The position numbers were made by a program, and so were the translations under genes. A stretch of 64,000 bases of DNA, taken from assembly GCA_947498455.1 (NCBI GenBank), contig CANMKK010000020.1, positions 1-64,000 of the forward strand. Direction: 5' to 3'. Under the pieces are notes generated by a model. It had not been told where the DNA came from. It did no database searches and was given only the letters and a program-made list of their open reading frames with translations. Position 1 is the stretch's first letter; each line of letters opens with the position of its first letter. Source of the stretch: an uncultured Aquimarina sp. (GTDB lineage: Bacteria > Bacteroidota > Bacteroidia > Flavobacteriales > Flavobacteriaceae). Below are positions 18,035 to 27,512 of this stretch, in pieces.

Positions 18035-18391
18035 TTAATGTTTTTTACCAATCTTTCCGAGATGGGTGTACTTAAACCCTTTTTCTGATTTAAGATCATA
18101 ACCAAAAACCCGGTCAAAGAAGGTGCGAGAAAATAAAATAATTCCGAATAATATAAAAATATCTTGAGTTTTAAATACTTCTATTGTGGAGGTTCGTATC
18201 GCCAACCCTTTATAATGAAATATATTGTGACTGATGCTTCCGGGTTTTGGGGTAACTTGATATCCTAACATTCCAATATTGAGAATCAAAAATAAAGCCA
18301 AGAATAACCTCCACGGAAAAGACAATAGACTGGATGCATATATTCCTAATCCCATCATAGCAATTTCTGTAAGTCGTAAGGTTATTTTCAT
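18035..18391 (-). CDS. DUF4260 small membrane protein
   Basis: A 118-residue protein with about three membrane segments. The DUF4260 signature is plain: LNIGMLGYQVTPKPGSISHN, then YNxxHYKGLA-like HYKGLAI and the C-terminal FFDRVFGYDLK...GFKYTHLGKIGK. Function unknown. Its start overlaps the stop of the cyclase gene by one base, so translation is probably coupled. Confidence 0.85.
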   Translation of the reverse strand: MKITLRLTEIAMMGLGIYASSLLSFPWRLFLALFLILNIGMLGYQVTPKPGSISHNIFHYKGLAIRTSTIEVFKTQDIFILFGIILFSRTFFDRVFGYDLKSEKGFKYTHLGKIGKKH

Positions 18392-19143
18392 TAAGCTGTT
18401 TTTATTTTGTATAAAACTGGTTTGCTAGGAGAAGCATCGTTTTCGAATGAAGGAATTTGCAAATTTAATAAGTAGGTTCCATCTTTTATGGTATTGTCAA
18501 TATATACCATTTCTGTAATTGTGGCTTGATGACGAATTGCATTAGGGTAGTTCCAAAATGCTTTATGAGCAAGTAATTTACCGTCATCTTTTTCTTTGTC
18601 GACAGATGGTAAATCAATTAAAAGATGATTAATCCCTAATTCTCTTATAAAGATAGCGGCTTCTTCGGATAGATATGGCCAGTTCGTATGGGAGTATTGT
18701 TTGGTTAGTTTTTTATCCGTATTTGGGAGTGTTCGAATAATCAGTGCTTCTATTTGATCAGACTGAATGGCAGTTTTAATTTGATTTTTTGTAATGACCT
18801 GGTCGTTTCCCTCTTCTATTGGTTGTATAGTAATAATCTCAGCAAGGTAAAAGAATTGTTGTAAACTGTCATTAATACTATGGAATTCATTAGAAATATG
18901 ACCAACACATTCGGTATGTGTCCCATGAGCATGTGGGTTAAAACTAATGGTATTGAAATTTGTTGAAGCGCCTTCAGAAACTTTGCCTATCCAATCACCG
19001 TCTTTAACAGGTTCGATTTTTGGTTCAGAAATATACCAGGCATTTACATTTTTTTTAGATGCTTGTAATGGTATTGAAATATCTATTGGTTTAGATAAAT
19101 CAACTTCATATCGTATGTTTTTATGATTTATTTCTGCAATCAT
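18391..19143 (-). CDS. Cyclase family protein (kynurenine-formamidase-like metal hydrolase)
   Basis: A 250-residue protein of the cyclase/formamidase family. The metal-binding stretch is NPHAHGTHTECVGHI at 69-83; the usual HxGTHxD is here HGTHTE, with Glu at 78 in place of Asp. A later LLIDLPSVDKEKDDGKLLAHKAFW holds the conserved D...H pair. Family members hydrolyse amides or lactones with divalent metals. The substrate is unknown, and no tryptophan-degradation genes are nearby. Confidence 0.85.
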   Translation of the reverse strand: MIAEINHKNIRYEVDLSKPIDISIPLQASKKNVNAWYISEPKIEPVKDGDWIGKVSEGASTNFNTISFNPHAHGTHTECVGHISNEFHSINDSLQQFFYLAEIITIQPIEEGNDQVITKNQIKTAIQSDQIEALIIRTLPNTDKKLTKQYSHTNWPYLSEEAAIFIRELGINHLLIDLPSVDKEKDDGKLLAHKAFWNYPNAIRHQATITEMVYIDNTIKDGTYLLNLQIPSFENDASPSKPVLYKIKTA

Positions 19144-19211
19144 TACCTTGTTTTAGATTGTTTATTGTGGTGCAATAATCTATTGATATTTCTGTGGCTT
19201 ATTATGTGTAT

Positions 19212-20342
19212 CTAATTTAGGAAGAAAAGATCACTTGCAATACCGTCACTTAGGAATTTTCCTTTTTTGGAAACAAATAATACATCTTCACGAAGTACTA
19301 ATAAACCTTCATCAATATGTTTTTTAGATAATAAAAGGATATGTTTTTTATAATGTATCCCGAAATCACTTTCTATTTTAAGCAGCGATACTCCCCAGAT
19401 GGTTCGTAGTCCAGTCATAATATATTCATTATACTTATCTGTAACGGAAAGATCTTCTATTTCTTTCGGTAGTTCATTTTGCTGAAGGGCTTTTAGGTAT
19501 TTACTATTATTACGAACATTCCAGCTTCGTTGATTTCCGTTATAAGAATGAGCAGAAGGGCCGATTCCTATATAGTTTTTTCCTTGCCAATATGCGGTAT
19601 TATTTTTACTATAATACCCAGCTTTTCCAAAATTAGAGAACTCATAGTTTTCGAATCCGGCTTTTTCTAACGTTTCAATCAGGATCTCGAAATGTTGTTG
19701 TGCCAATTCATCTTTTACAGGAGCCATGGTTCCTTTTTTTATAAAAGAAGATAAAGCTGTACCTGGTTCTACTGTTAGGGCGTAACTAGAGATATGAGGT
19801 ACTCCGGATTCTAATGCTATATATAGGTTTTCTTTCCACCTTTCCATGGACATTCCCGGGACTCCATAAATGAGATCAATCGAAATATTATCAAATTTTT
19901 GAGTTGCAAGTGATAGGGAGTGACGCGCTTCGGTAGCATTATGGGCTCGATTCATCATTTTTAGGTCATCATCAAAAAAAGATTGTATGCCTATACTGAG
20001 TCTGTTTACTTGTGTTTTTGCTAGAGAAGTTATTTTTGCCTCAGTTAGATCATCGGGGTTTGCTTCTACAGTGATTTCTGCTTGGTCAGAAACCAGATAA
20101 TTCTCATAGATAGTATCGATGATGAATTTTACTTCTGGAGCCTCTAAAATACTGGGAGTACCTCCACCAAAATAAATAGTTTCAATAATTTCCTGATCCT
20201 CTATTTCTGTTTTACGTAATTTAATTTCATTACAAAGCGCAAAAATCATTTCATCTTTCTTCTTTAAAGAAGTCGAAAAATGGAAATCACAGTAGTGACA
20301 AGCTTGTTTGCAAAACGGAATATGAATATAGATGCCAGCCAA
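19212..20342 (-). CDS. hemW: HemW, radical SAM heme chaperone-like protein
   Basis: A 376-residue radical SAM protein. The cluster motif CxxxCxxC is at C11, C15 and C18 (FCKQACHYCDF), followed by YFGGGTPSIL and the EANPDDLT strand typical of HemW/HemN proteins. The form without the extra N-terminal domain of true HemN matches HemW, which transfers heme and is often misnamed coproporphyrinogen oxidase. It stands alone at 69 bases from the cyclase start. Confidence 0.92.
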   Translation of the reverse strand: MAGIYIHIPFCKQACHYCDFHFSTSLKKKDEMIFALCNEIKLRKTEIEDQEIIETIYFGGGTPSILEAPEVKFIIDTIYENYLVSDQAEITVEANPDDLTEAKITSLAKTQVNRLSIGIQSFFDDDLKMMNRAHNATEARHSLSLATQKFDNISIDLIYGVPGMSMERWKENLYIALESGVPHISSYALTVEPGTALSSFIKKGTMAPVKDELAQQHFEILIETLEKAGFENYEFSNFGKAGYYSKNNTAYWQGKNYIGIGPSAHSYNGNQRSWNVRNNSKYLKALQQNELPKEIEDLSVTDKYNEYIMTGLRTIWGVSLLKIESDFGIHYKKHILLLSKKHIDEGLLVLREDVLFVSKKGKFLSDGIASDLFFLN

Positions 20343-20370
20343 ATTAGTTTTTATTTAGAAAATATGATTA

Positions 20371-22146
20371 CTAGTTTTTTCTTTTGAGACCCTTAACATA
20401 CTTTTGAGAATCTTCTTTAATTACTCGGAGGTCGGTATTTTCTTTTTTTAGAATTTCAATATTTTTATTAGTGATAATTTCGTGATCAATTAATAGGTGA
20501 GTAAGCTTGGGTAATTTTGCAACTTCAATAGGAATGCTTTTAAAACTGTTATTATGAACCCAAAGAGTGCGGATATTTTGAAGATCTAATGTCTCTATTG
20601 GAAAGTTTTTAAACCTATTAAAATCTAAACTACAAAAGTTTAGATTTTTTAAATTTGAAAACTCACTGGGTAAATTAAGAATTTCATTCGATCCTAATGA
20701 TAAATGTTCTAAGCTTATTAGCTTACCAATTGAGAGGGGGATTGTTTCGATTTTATTATACCCTAGATTAAGGTATTTTAAATTAACTAGGTTTCCAATA
20801 TCTTTTGGTAAGGTTCTAATTTTACAAGCATTTGCGGATATACTTTTAAGTTCGGAACATTGTGCTATTTCTTCACTTAATTCAGATATCCAAGTGCCGG
20901 AAATGTCAAGTAATTCTAAGCATTTTAAATTACTAATTGATTTTGGCAAGTTCTGAAGCTTGTTGTTACTACTTACTGATAATAATTTTAATTTGGTTAA
21001 TTGACCTAATTTCTCATCTATTTCTTTTAAATAATTCCCTGCTACATCTAAAACTTCTAGGTTAGAAAGAGTATAAATATTTTCAGGCAGTTTTTTTAAT
21101 TTTAAACGATTTAATTGTAAGATTTTTAAATTTGGAAGTCTTTTTAAATCTGAAATAACATTTTCTATATCTGAAAATTTGTTTCCAGATATGTTTAGTG
21201 CTTGTAAATTTATGAATTGAAAAATTTCAGGAGGTAACTTTTTTATGTTTGTATAGCTTAGGTTTAAGGCGAAAATTTCTTCTTTTTTGTTTAAGATTCG
21301 ACTTAAATCTTCTATTCTTTCTATATGTGAAAGTTTTTCTAATAATTCTGATCTAAAATAGTTTTTTCCTAAAAAAATGTCTAAATCTGAACAATGATAG
21401 TTTATTATTTGATCAAATTGACTTAGTGTTATTTTAGGAAACTGAAAATTAGAAATTTCTTCGAATATGAGTTTATCATCTATAATAGTTTTCATTAAGT
21501 CTTTATTTTTTTTAAAACCTCTTGTTTCTAAAAATCCAGTATCCCAGAGAGCTCCTTCTTTATCTCCAGAAAAATATTTTGAAAATATAAGGTAGTAGTA
21601 ATTATTTTGAAGATCTTCGTAATTACCAGGAGATTTTAGTCTTTCTGCATATGTAGAGATTGCTAATTCAAATTTTTTGGCAGCAAAAGCACAATTGGCC
21701 TTCCAAGATAATAAGAAAGGGTTTTTGCCTTTTAGTGTTATAATCGAATCAATATCATTTAGTGCTTTTTGGTATTGTTTATTTTTAAAGAAAGCTTGGA
21801 ATCTTAAATAAAGTGCTTTTTCATCATCCTTAATTATTTCTAAATATTTATTTAAATCTGCAATAATTTTTTCTAAATCTTGAGGTGTAATATTAGTTCT
21901 GGCAAATGCTCTGGAGAAGTATGGAGAGCCGTTTTCTGGGTTTCTTGAAATTACTTCGTTAAGTAATTCTAATGCATTTTGCCAATCTTTATTTTTTATC
22001 GCCAATTCGTACTTTTCTTCTAGTTGTTCATTGCTTAGAGGTTGTTTGCAGGAAAAAAGTGCTAAGATGATAAGGAGGTAGAATGTTTTTCTTGTAATCG
22101 AATACTTTATAGAGCGATTATTATTCGAGTTATATAAAAATATCAT
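20371..22146 (-). CDS. Lipoprotein with TPR and leucine-rich repeats
   Basis: A 591-residue protein. A long signal region ends in the lipobox ALFSC with the acylated Cys at 33. Residues about 38-180 form TPR-like helices (DWQNALELLNEVISRNPENGS, then YQKALNDIDSII). From about 285 to 560 run roughly eleven leucine-rich repeats of the bacterial 'LPxxIxxLxxLxxLxLxxN' kind (SNLEVLDVAGNYLKEI and others). This combination suggests a protein-binding envelope scaffold. The ATG overlaps the TGA of ruvC by four bases, so it is translationally coupled to a DNA-repair gene, which is an odd pairing. Confidence 0.88.
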   Translation of the reverse strand: MIFLYNSNNNRSIKYSITRKTFYLLIILALFSCKQPLSNEQLEEKYELAIKNKDWQNALELLNEVISRNPENGSPYFSRAFARTNITPQDLEKIIADLNKYLEIIKDDEKALYLRFQAFFKNKQYQKALNDIDSIITLKGKNPFLLSWKANCAFAAKKFELAISTYAERLKSPGNYEDLQNNYYYLIFSKYFSGDKEGALWDTGFLETRGFKKNKDLMKTIIDDKLIFEEISNFQFPKITLSQFDQIINYHCSDLDIFLGKNYFRSELLEKLSHIERIEDLSRILNKKEEIFALNLSYTNIKKLPPEIFQFINLQALNISGNKFSDIENVISDLKRLPNLKILQLNRLKLKKLPENIYTLSNLEVLDVAGNYLKEIDEKLGQLTKLKLLSVSSNNKLQNLPKSISNLKCLELLDISGTWISELSEEIAQCSELKSISANACKIRTLPKDIGNLVNLKYLNLGYNKIETIPLSIGKLISLEHLSLGSNEILNLPSEFSNLKNLNFCSLDFNRFKNFPIETLDLQNIRTLWVHNNSFKSIPIEVAKLPKLTHLLIDHEIITNKNIEILKKENTDLRVIKEDSQKYVKGLKRKN

Positions 22147-22700
22147 TTCTTCACTCTTTTTTCATTTTGTTTTACAAAAGCTGCCCAACCTGTATAGCTT
22201 TTACCAACAATATTAGCTCTACCCATATTATAAAAATGACATACTGCGGCGGCGAGACCGTCTGTAGAATCAAGATTTTTAGGTAGTGTTTTTAGTTGTA
22301 ACAGGCTTTGAAGCATTTTCGCAACTTGTTCTTTAGTAGCGTTTCCATTACCGGTAATTGCCATCTTTATTTTTTTTGGAGAATATTCTGTAATCGGAAC
22401 TTCTCTACTTAGTCCAGCAGCCATAGCTACTCCTTGTGCACGACCTAGTTTAAGCATAGATTGTACATTCTTACCAAAAAAAGGGGCTTCTATAGCAATT
22501 TCATCCGGATGGTAGGTGTCTATAAGTTCTACCGTACGCTCAAAAATTAGTTTTAGTTTTAGGTAATGATCGTCATATTTGGATAATTGCAACTCATTGA
22601 GTTGCAAAAAGGACATTTTTTTATTTATAACCTTAATTAACCCAAATCCCATGATGGTTGTTCCAGGGTCAATTCCCAATATTATTTTTTCGTTTTCCAA
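22143..22700 (-). CDS. ruvC: RuvC Holliday-junction resolvase
   Basis: A 185-residue protein. The opening IILGIDPGTTIMGFGLI holds the first catalytic Asp (D11); EIAIEAPFFGKN supplies the Glu, and the late LDSTDGLAAAVCHFY supplies the closing Asp residues. It cuts four-way DNA junctions with RuvAB. Length and motifs are complete. Confidence 0.95.
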   Translation of the reverse strand: MENEKIILGIDPGTTIMGFGLIKVINKKMSFLQLNELQLSKYDDHYLKLKLIFERTVELIDTYHPDEIAIEAPFFGKNVQSMLKLGRAQGVAMAAGLSREVPITEYSPKKIKMAITGNGNATKEQVAKMLQSLLQLKTLPKNLDSTDGLAAAVCHFYNMGRANIVGKSYTGWAAFVKQNEKRVKK

Positions 22701-22817
22701 ACTATAGAATGAATTTCTACAAAACTAAGCAATTCATCTGTTTTTTGTTGTCGATTCTTAGTAGATGTGATTTCTTCTAAAAACTGATACAAGGTTTTTT
22801 ATGATTGTATCTAATAT

Positions 22818-23297
22818 CTAATTCATAAGAATAACGATAGGTAGTTTATATTTGGAGGTAACAGGAATGCTTCGGGCAATTGCAGGATCTACATCTGGTA
22901 GGGTTTCCAGGCTATTTTTTAGTATGTTTTTAAAATCTGGTATTTGAGAACTAATAATCTCTGGGATAACAAAATCTTCTAAGATGATTTCTTTGTCCTT
23001 GGTAATAATTAAAGGAACCCAAATAGTATCATTAATTGGTGTTGTAACCTGGATTTGGTGTTCCGTAAGATATGTAGAAATGTGTTTAATTATGGTGTTT
23101 TGAAAACAGGTTTTGGATTCTTCGGGTTCATTCCTGCATGGCACAAATAATGGTGGTTTTTCAATTTCTGCATGATCGATATCGGATAGTTTTTCTTTAA
23201 AAACTTTTTCACGATCTAACTTCTTGACAAATTTAAAGTTGTCGCAAGAAAGATGAATGAAAACGAATGCCCATATATACCAGAACCCCTTACTCAT
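22818..23297 (-). CDS. Small exported protein with TonB-C-like fold
   Basis: A 159-residue protein with an N-terminal hydrophobic segment ending LSC at residue 18, which could be a weak lipobox. The rest (from about 55) reads CRNEPEESKTCFQ, then PLIITKDKEII and LPDVDPAIARSIPVTSKYKLPI, the same order of elements as in the TonB-C-like domains at 25655-27364 and 27513-27929. I therefore see it as a diverged free-standing copy of that module. It lies 201 bases downstream of the second M56 gene on the same strand. Function unknown. Confidence 0.65.
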   Translation of the reverse strand: MSKGFWYIWAFVFIHLSCDNFKFVKKLDREKVFKEKLSDIDHAEIEKPPLFVPCRNEPEESKTCFQNTIIKHISTYLTEHQIQVTTPINDTIWVPLIITKDKEIILEDFVIPEIISSQIPDFKNILKNSLETLPDVDPAIARSIPVTSKYKLPIVILMN

Positions 23298-23498
23298 GGT
23301 TAATTTTTATGGAGCCAAATTAGATATTTTTTTTGAGTTTAAAAATTAAGAAATTTTATATGTGCATTTATACATTCAGAATTACTTAGGGTTTTATTGT
23401 TCTCCATTCTTCTTATTGGTTTTTATCCCTAATCCTAAGGTTAGTATTAGGGATAGTTTATTTAGTTAATTTAAAAAAGGCAACAAGTGAAAATAGGA

Positions 23499-25262
23499 TT
23501 ATTGGTCTTTAGGTAAATCGAATTCCATTGCATACGACGGAACTTCAGTTCCCTTTGAAGTCCTTCTGATATGAAAATCTAGAATATCATTACTCTTTTC
23601 TGTTGCAATTTCATTTTTAAAGTATGTAGTGCATTTTCCATTTTCTGTTTTCTCTGTATAGGTTTCACCATAGGTAATATACAGTTGATATTTCCCCTCT
23701 GGGATGTTTTTGGTATAGGATTCTTGATTTTTTATAAGATGTATAACTCTTACTGTTTTTGAAGAATTGATATTCTTGACTGCTACAATTACTTCGGTTT
23801 CTTTGCCGTTTTTTAGTTTTAAATAATTATCGATAGCTTTATTGTATTCTGAATTTTTGTTTGCACAAATAGGCTCTGTACTGTTTTTTGTGTTATGATG
23901 TTTTCCAGAGGTGGGTAAAGAATCGTCAGGTTCAGAAAGGCTGATCTCTAGATTATATGAAGGGACATGAATACCATTGTCAGTTTTTAGTGTATAAAAA
24001 TCAAGAATATCTTTTCCTACCTCGGAAGTTACTTTCTTTTTGAAAAAACCGGTACATTTCTCATTGATTGGTTCCTCTATATACTCATCACCATAATCTA
24101 CATCTAATCGATATTTTCCTTCAGGAATGTTTTTAATATAGTATTCTTGATTTCTTACTAGGTGTATCTTTCTAATCGTTTTAGAAGTTTCAATGGATGT
24201 GATATTGATAATCACTTCTGAGTCTTTTCCGTTACTGATCTTTAAATAATTGTCCAACTTTTTGTCGTATTCGGAGTTTTGGTTGATGCAAGGAGGTTCG
24301 GCATCAGTAATTGAAGAAGATTTAGTATCAGGAACTAAAGAAGATTCAGTAGTTTTTAAAAAAGATTCATTGGTTTTAGTATTGGCAATAGACGTTTCAT
24401 TGCATGACGTATAGGTTAGTATCCCGGCAATTACAGGTGTTAATAATAAGTATTTGAACTTGGCAATGGATTTGGATTTGGATTTTTGTAACATAAAGAT
24501 TCGTTTTTTAATTAATGATTGATTGAAAAAATGATTGGCAAATGGAATTTCTTGAGTTTGAAAGGTAGCGTTTAATAATTGTTCTACGTAGGCTTTCTTA
24601 TCTAAGGTATTGATGGCTATTTCATCTGCTATATATTCGTGTAATACGGTGATCCTAGATTGAAAAATATATACTAAGGGATTCCACCAAAAGAAAATTT
24701 TTAAAAATTCAAAGTATAGTTGATCTAGGGAATGTTTGTGATTTATATGGACAATTTCATGAATGAGTATTTGTTCTTTTTCTGTGTCAGTTAATAAGTC
24801 TCCTAGGAAAATGGTATTCCAAAAAGAAAATGCCTGTCGACTGTTAGGAAGAAGAATGATCTTATTATTAAGGTCAATTGTTTTGAGTGAAATATGGTAA
24901 AATGTTAATAGTTTTCTTAACTTAATAATTAGGAGTAAAAAACTTATCCCCATGCCTATGCAATATATAATAAGCCACCAATCCATGCTTTCCATAATGG
25001 GTTGTTCTATTGATGATATTGGAGTTACTGTAATTTCTGGCGAAGCTATTGTGATAATGCTTTCTAGTTTTTGAACATAAACCTGAGATTGTGGTGTATT
25101 GAAATAATCTAGTTTTATAAATGGTAAAACCAAGGATAGTAATGGAGTACTAAGCAGGTATAGTCTATTCCAAGTAAAAAAAGTGTCTTTCTTATGGAAT
25201 AGATCATATAGAATTAAAAATACTAATTGAAAAATGATGGTTTGTAATAAATAGTGCAGCAT
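23499..25262 (-). CDS. M56 family (BlaR1-like) membrane peptidase with duplicated C-terminal domain
   Basis: A 587-residue protein. N-terminal membrane segments (about 3-20, 35-50, 96-116, 268-283) enclose the zinc motif HEIVH at 168-172 and the HEYIAD motif at about 208. After a Ser/Thr-rich linker come two copies of a 120-residue beta-rich domain, residues 323-443 and 463-583, each with ...EGKYxLxxxYGxxY and a Cys pair. The pair is plainly homologous. It lies five bases after the BlaI gene on the same strand, so the two work together. Probable role: signal-triggered removal of BlaI. Confidence 0.88.
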   Translation of the reverse strand: MLHYLLQTIIFQLVFLILYDLFHKKDTFFTWNRLYLLSTPLLSLVLPFIKLDYFNTPQSQVYVQKLESIITIASPEITVTPISSIEQPIMESMDWWLIIYCIGMGISFLLLIIKLRKLLTFYHISLKTIDLNNKIILLPNSRQAFSFWNTIFLGDLLTDTEKEQILIHEIVHINHKHSLDQLYFEFLKIFFWWNPLVYIFQSRITVLHEYIADEIAINTLDKKAYVEQLLNATFQTQEIPFANHFFNQSLIKKRIFMLQKSKSKSIAKFKYLLLTPVIAGILTYTSCNETSIANTKTNESFLKTTESSLVPDTKSSSITDAEPPCINQNSEYDKKLDNYLKISNGKDSEVIINITSIETSKTIRKIHLVRNQEYYIKNIPEGKYRLDVDYGDEYIEEPINEKCTGFFKKKVTSEVGKDILDFYTLKTDNGIHVPSYNLEISLSEPDDSLPTSGKHHNTKNSTEPICANKNSEYNKAIDNYLKLKNGKETEVIVAVKNINSSKTVRVIHLIKNQESYTKNIPEGKYQLYITYGETYTEKTENGKCTTYFKNEIATEKSNDILDFHIRRTSKGTEVPSYAMEFDLPKDQ

Positions 25263-25267
25263 GTTGA

Positions 25268-25627
25268 TTAATCTTCTTTGTCTAATTCCTTTAAAATTTG
25301 TTCCAGATCCTGGACACTCATGTCATTCTTTTTGACAAAAAAAGATACCATGTTTCTAAAAGAGCCATTAAAGTAATTATTCATCAATTTATTTAATGAT
25401 TGATTACTGTATTCTTCTTTTTTTACTTTAGGGAAATAGATGTATCCTTTTCCTTTTTTGCGATGTGATACGAATTCTTTGCTTTCTAAAATTCGTATGA
25501 TTGTAGAGATTGTATTATATGCTGGTTTAGGTATTGGCATGCGGTCTATAATAGAAGCGACATTGGCTTCTTCTAATGCCCATAAGTGTTGCATTACCTC
25601 TTCTTCTGCTTTAGTGAGTTGTTTCAT
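25268..25627 (-). CDS. BlaI/MecI family winged-helix repressor (second copy)
   Basis: A 119-residue protein opening MKQLTKAEEEVMQHLWALEEA, the family start, with the recognition helix PAYNTISTIIRILESKEFV and wing HRKKGKGYIYFPKV. It sits between two M56 genes: 27 bases after one and five before the other. All three would be made from one message if the promoter at 27394-27434 is the only one. Its likely operator is the inverted repeat there. Confidence 0.92.
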   Translation of the reverse strand: MKQLTKAEEEVMQHLWALEEANVASIIDRMPIPKPAYNTISTIIRILESKEFVSHRKKGKGYIYFPKVKKEEYSNQSLNKLMNNYFNGSFRNMVSFFVKKNDMSVQDLEQILKELDKED

Positions 25628-25654
25628 ATACTTGTTATAAAGTTTTATAATTTT

Positions 25655-27364
25655 TTATTTAATTTTTAGGATATATAAATCTCCATCATATTTATTGTCG
25701 AAATTGGAATACAGCATTTTGCTAGCTTTTTCTATAGTATTATATCTATCTAAGTATACATAATGGTATGAATCTTTGGGGTTCTTAAATACTTTGGGAT
25801 GTAATCCCTGAGCTTTCATTTTTTTTATGCCCCTTTTTAGATATGACGTTTTTTTAAATATATTGGTGATTAGGTAATACCCCTTTTTTACATCGTTTTT
25901 TTCTATAGAGGAAAGGGATTCAGTCAAAATATCATTATCTGTTAAGTCTAGTCTTTGTATAACTCTGTTCTGTTCTTCCTTTTCGTTATCTAGATGAATT
26001 GCAACAGGTAAAGAATATAAGACATTTACTTTTTGATCATTTATCTGTCCGGGAATCATTTGTGGTAAAGAACTAATAACGCGTTTTACTTCTTCTTCTA
26101 TTTTAGGTAATGGGCCTCGAACTTGAATATTTGTTATCATTCCTATGGTATCGATGGTAAACCGTGCATAAAAACGATTCTCACCTGTTAATCCAGCTTT
26201 TTTTGCGACATCCATATCGAAATTTTTAAGAACGAAATTTTTAATCTCATCAGACACACATTTTTTCATAAGCTTACGATTACTAATATCTTTGCAATTA
26301 ATTGTAGTTGGTAGTAAGCCTACTTCAGAAAAAGGAACGGTTTTTAGGGCAGAATCTTTTTTCGTTTTTACTTTTTTCGCTTCGGACTTTTCATTTTTTT
26401 TTGGTGCCCGAATTGGTGTTTTTTGTATGTCAGTTTGTTTTTTGGTGGGTATATCGGATGTAGTATCGATAAAAGTTTTGTTCGATGATTCTGTAGAGAA
26501 AGAACTAAAAATAATCATGAACCCAAGAATAGGAAGAATGAAAAGATATTTGAATTTTGCAATGGATTTTGTTTGTGATTTCTGTAACATACGTATCCTT
26601 TTTTTGATTGATGAATGGTTGGTGAATTGATTTGTGAATTTGATATTTTTAGTATCGAATGATGTGTTTAGTAATCCTTCGAAATATTGTTTTTTTCCTA
26701 ATATCTGTACGCTTTTGATATCGGCAATAAATTCGTGCAGTATAGTACATCTGGATTGATAGATGTAGATTAAGGGATTAAACCAAAACACTATTTTTAA
26801 TAATTCAAACCATAATAGATCCAGAGAATGTTTTTCTGTAAGATGAATAATTTCGTGAGCTATAATTTGTTCCTTTTTTTTACTGGATATTTGGTCTCCA
26901 AGATATATGGATTTCCAAAATGAATACGCTTCCTTACTATCGGGGATTATGATTATAATATATTTTCCTATCTTAAGATGTTGCGATTTTTTGTGAATTT
27001 GATATAGTAGTGTGCTTTTTCTTATAAAAAGAAATAAGGAAATAAAAAGACCTAAAAAATAAATTATAGTAAGCCAGTTAATATGCTCTATTGTAGAGGT
27101 AGATGAGATCATTCCAAGAGCAGGAATAACTGTTTCATTGGCTTGGTCACTAATAAAAACAGTTGATAGATTTACAACATATTCTTCCGGGATATTTTCT
27201 TGAATTTTTCTAACTTTAATAAGAGGTATGATTAAAGAAACTGCTGATGATAGTAGAAGATATACTCTATTGATATTAAAAAATGTATCTTTTTTATGAA
27301 AGATATCGTAAATGACTAGAAATACTACTTGAAAAAGAACCGTTTGAAGAATGTAATAAGTCAT
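25655..27364 (-). CDS. M56 family membrane peptidase fused to TonB-C-like and SPOR-like domains
   Basis: A 569-residue protein. Membrane segments near 3-20, 35-50, 97-117 and 272-287; zinc motif HEIIH at 170-174 and HEFIAD at about 210. A Lys-rich linker (300-345) leads to a TonB-C-like domain (about 352-460: CKDISNRKLMKKC, then ARFTIDTIGMITNIQVRG and PVAIHLD). The C-terminus (about 494-569) reads KKGYYLITNIFKKTSYLKRG, then PKDSYHYVYLDRY, like SPOR-type modules used by flavobacterial envelope proteins. A protease joined to two envelope-binding modules suggests sensing of the periplasm or cell wall. First gene after the operator. Confidence 0.88.
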   Translation of the reverse strand: MTYYILQTVLFQVVFLVIYDIFHKKDTFFNINRVYLLLSSAVSLIIPLIKVRKIQENIPEEYVVNLSTVFISDQANETVIPALGMISSTSTIEHINWLTIIYFLGLFISLFLFIRKSTLLYQIHKKSQHLKIGKYIIIIIPDSKEAYSFWKSIYLGDQISSKKKEQIIAHEIIHLTEKHSLDLLWFELLKIVFWFNPLIYIYQSRCTILHEFIADIKSVQILGKKQYFEGLLNTSFDTKNIKFTNQFTNHSSIKKRIRMLQKSQTKSIAKFKYLFILPILGFMIIFSSFSTESSNKTFIDTTSDIPTKKQTDIQKTPIRAPKKNEKSEAKKVKTKKDSALKTVPFSEVGLLPTTINCKDISNRKLMKKCVSDEIKNFVLKNFDMDVAKKAGLTGENRFYARFTIDTIGMITNIQVRGPLPKIEEEVKRVISSLPQMIPGQINDQKVNVLYSLPVAIHLDNEKEEQNRVIQRLDLTDNDILTESLSSIEKNDVKKGYYLITNIFKKTSYLKRGIKKMKAQGLHPKVFKNPKDSYHYVYLDRYNTIEKASKMLYSNFDNKYDGDLYILKIK

Positions 27365-27393
27365 TTTTAAATAAAAAGGTTAGTTTTGAGAAA

Positions 27394-27434
27394 CAAATAT
27401 AACTAAAAAAATAGTTACAACTATTTTTTTAGTT
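27394..27434 (-). promoter_or_regulatory. Promoter embedded in a perfect 15-base inverted repeat
   Basis: AACTAAAAAAATAGT and ACTATTTTTTTAGTT (27401-27415 and 27420-27434) are exact complements around TACA. On the minus strand a -7 element TATATTTG lies at 27394-27401 and a TTG at 27418-27420 is the candidate -33, with 16 bases between. A repressor on the dyad would block the promoter, as expected for BlaI control of the operon downstream. The spacing is a little shorter than usual. Confidence 0.7.
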
Positions 27435-27512
27435 AATAAATACCTTTTTCTTTTATGTAGAAATTTATTTAGCTTGTATTGTAGCGTTTGTATAATTCAA
27501 AATACAATGATA

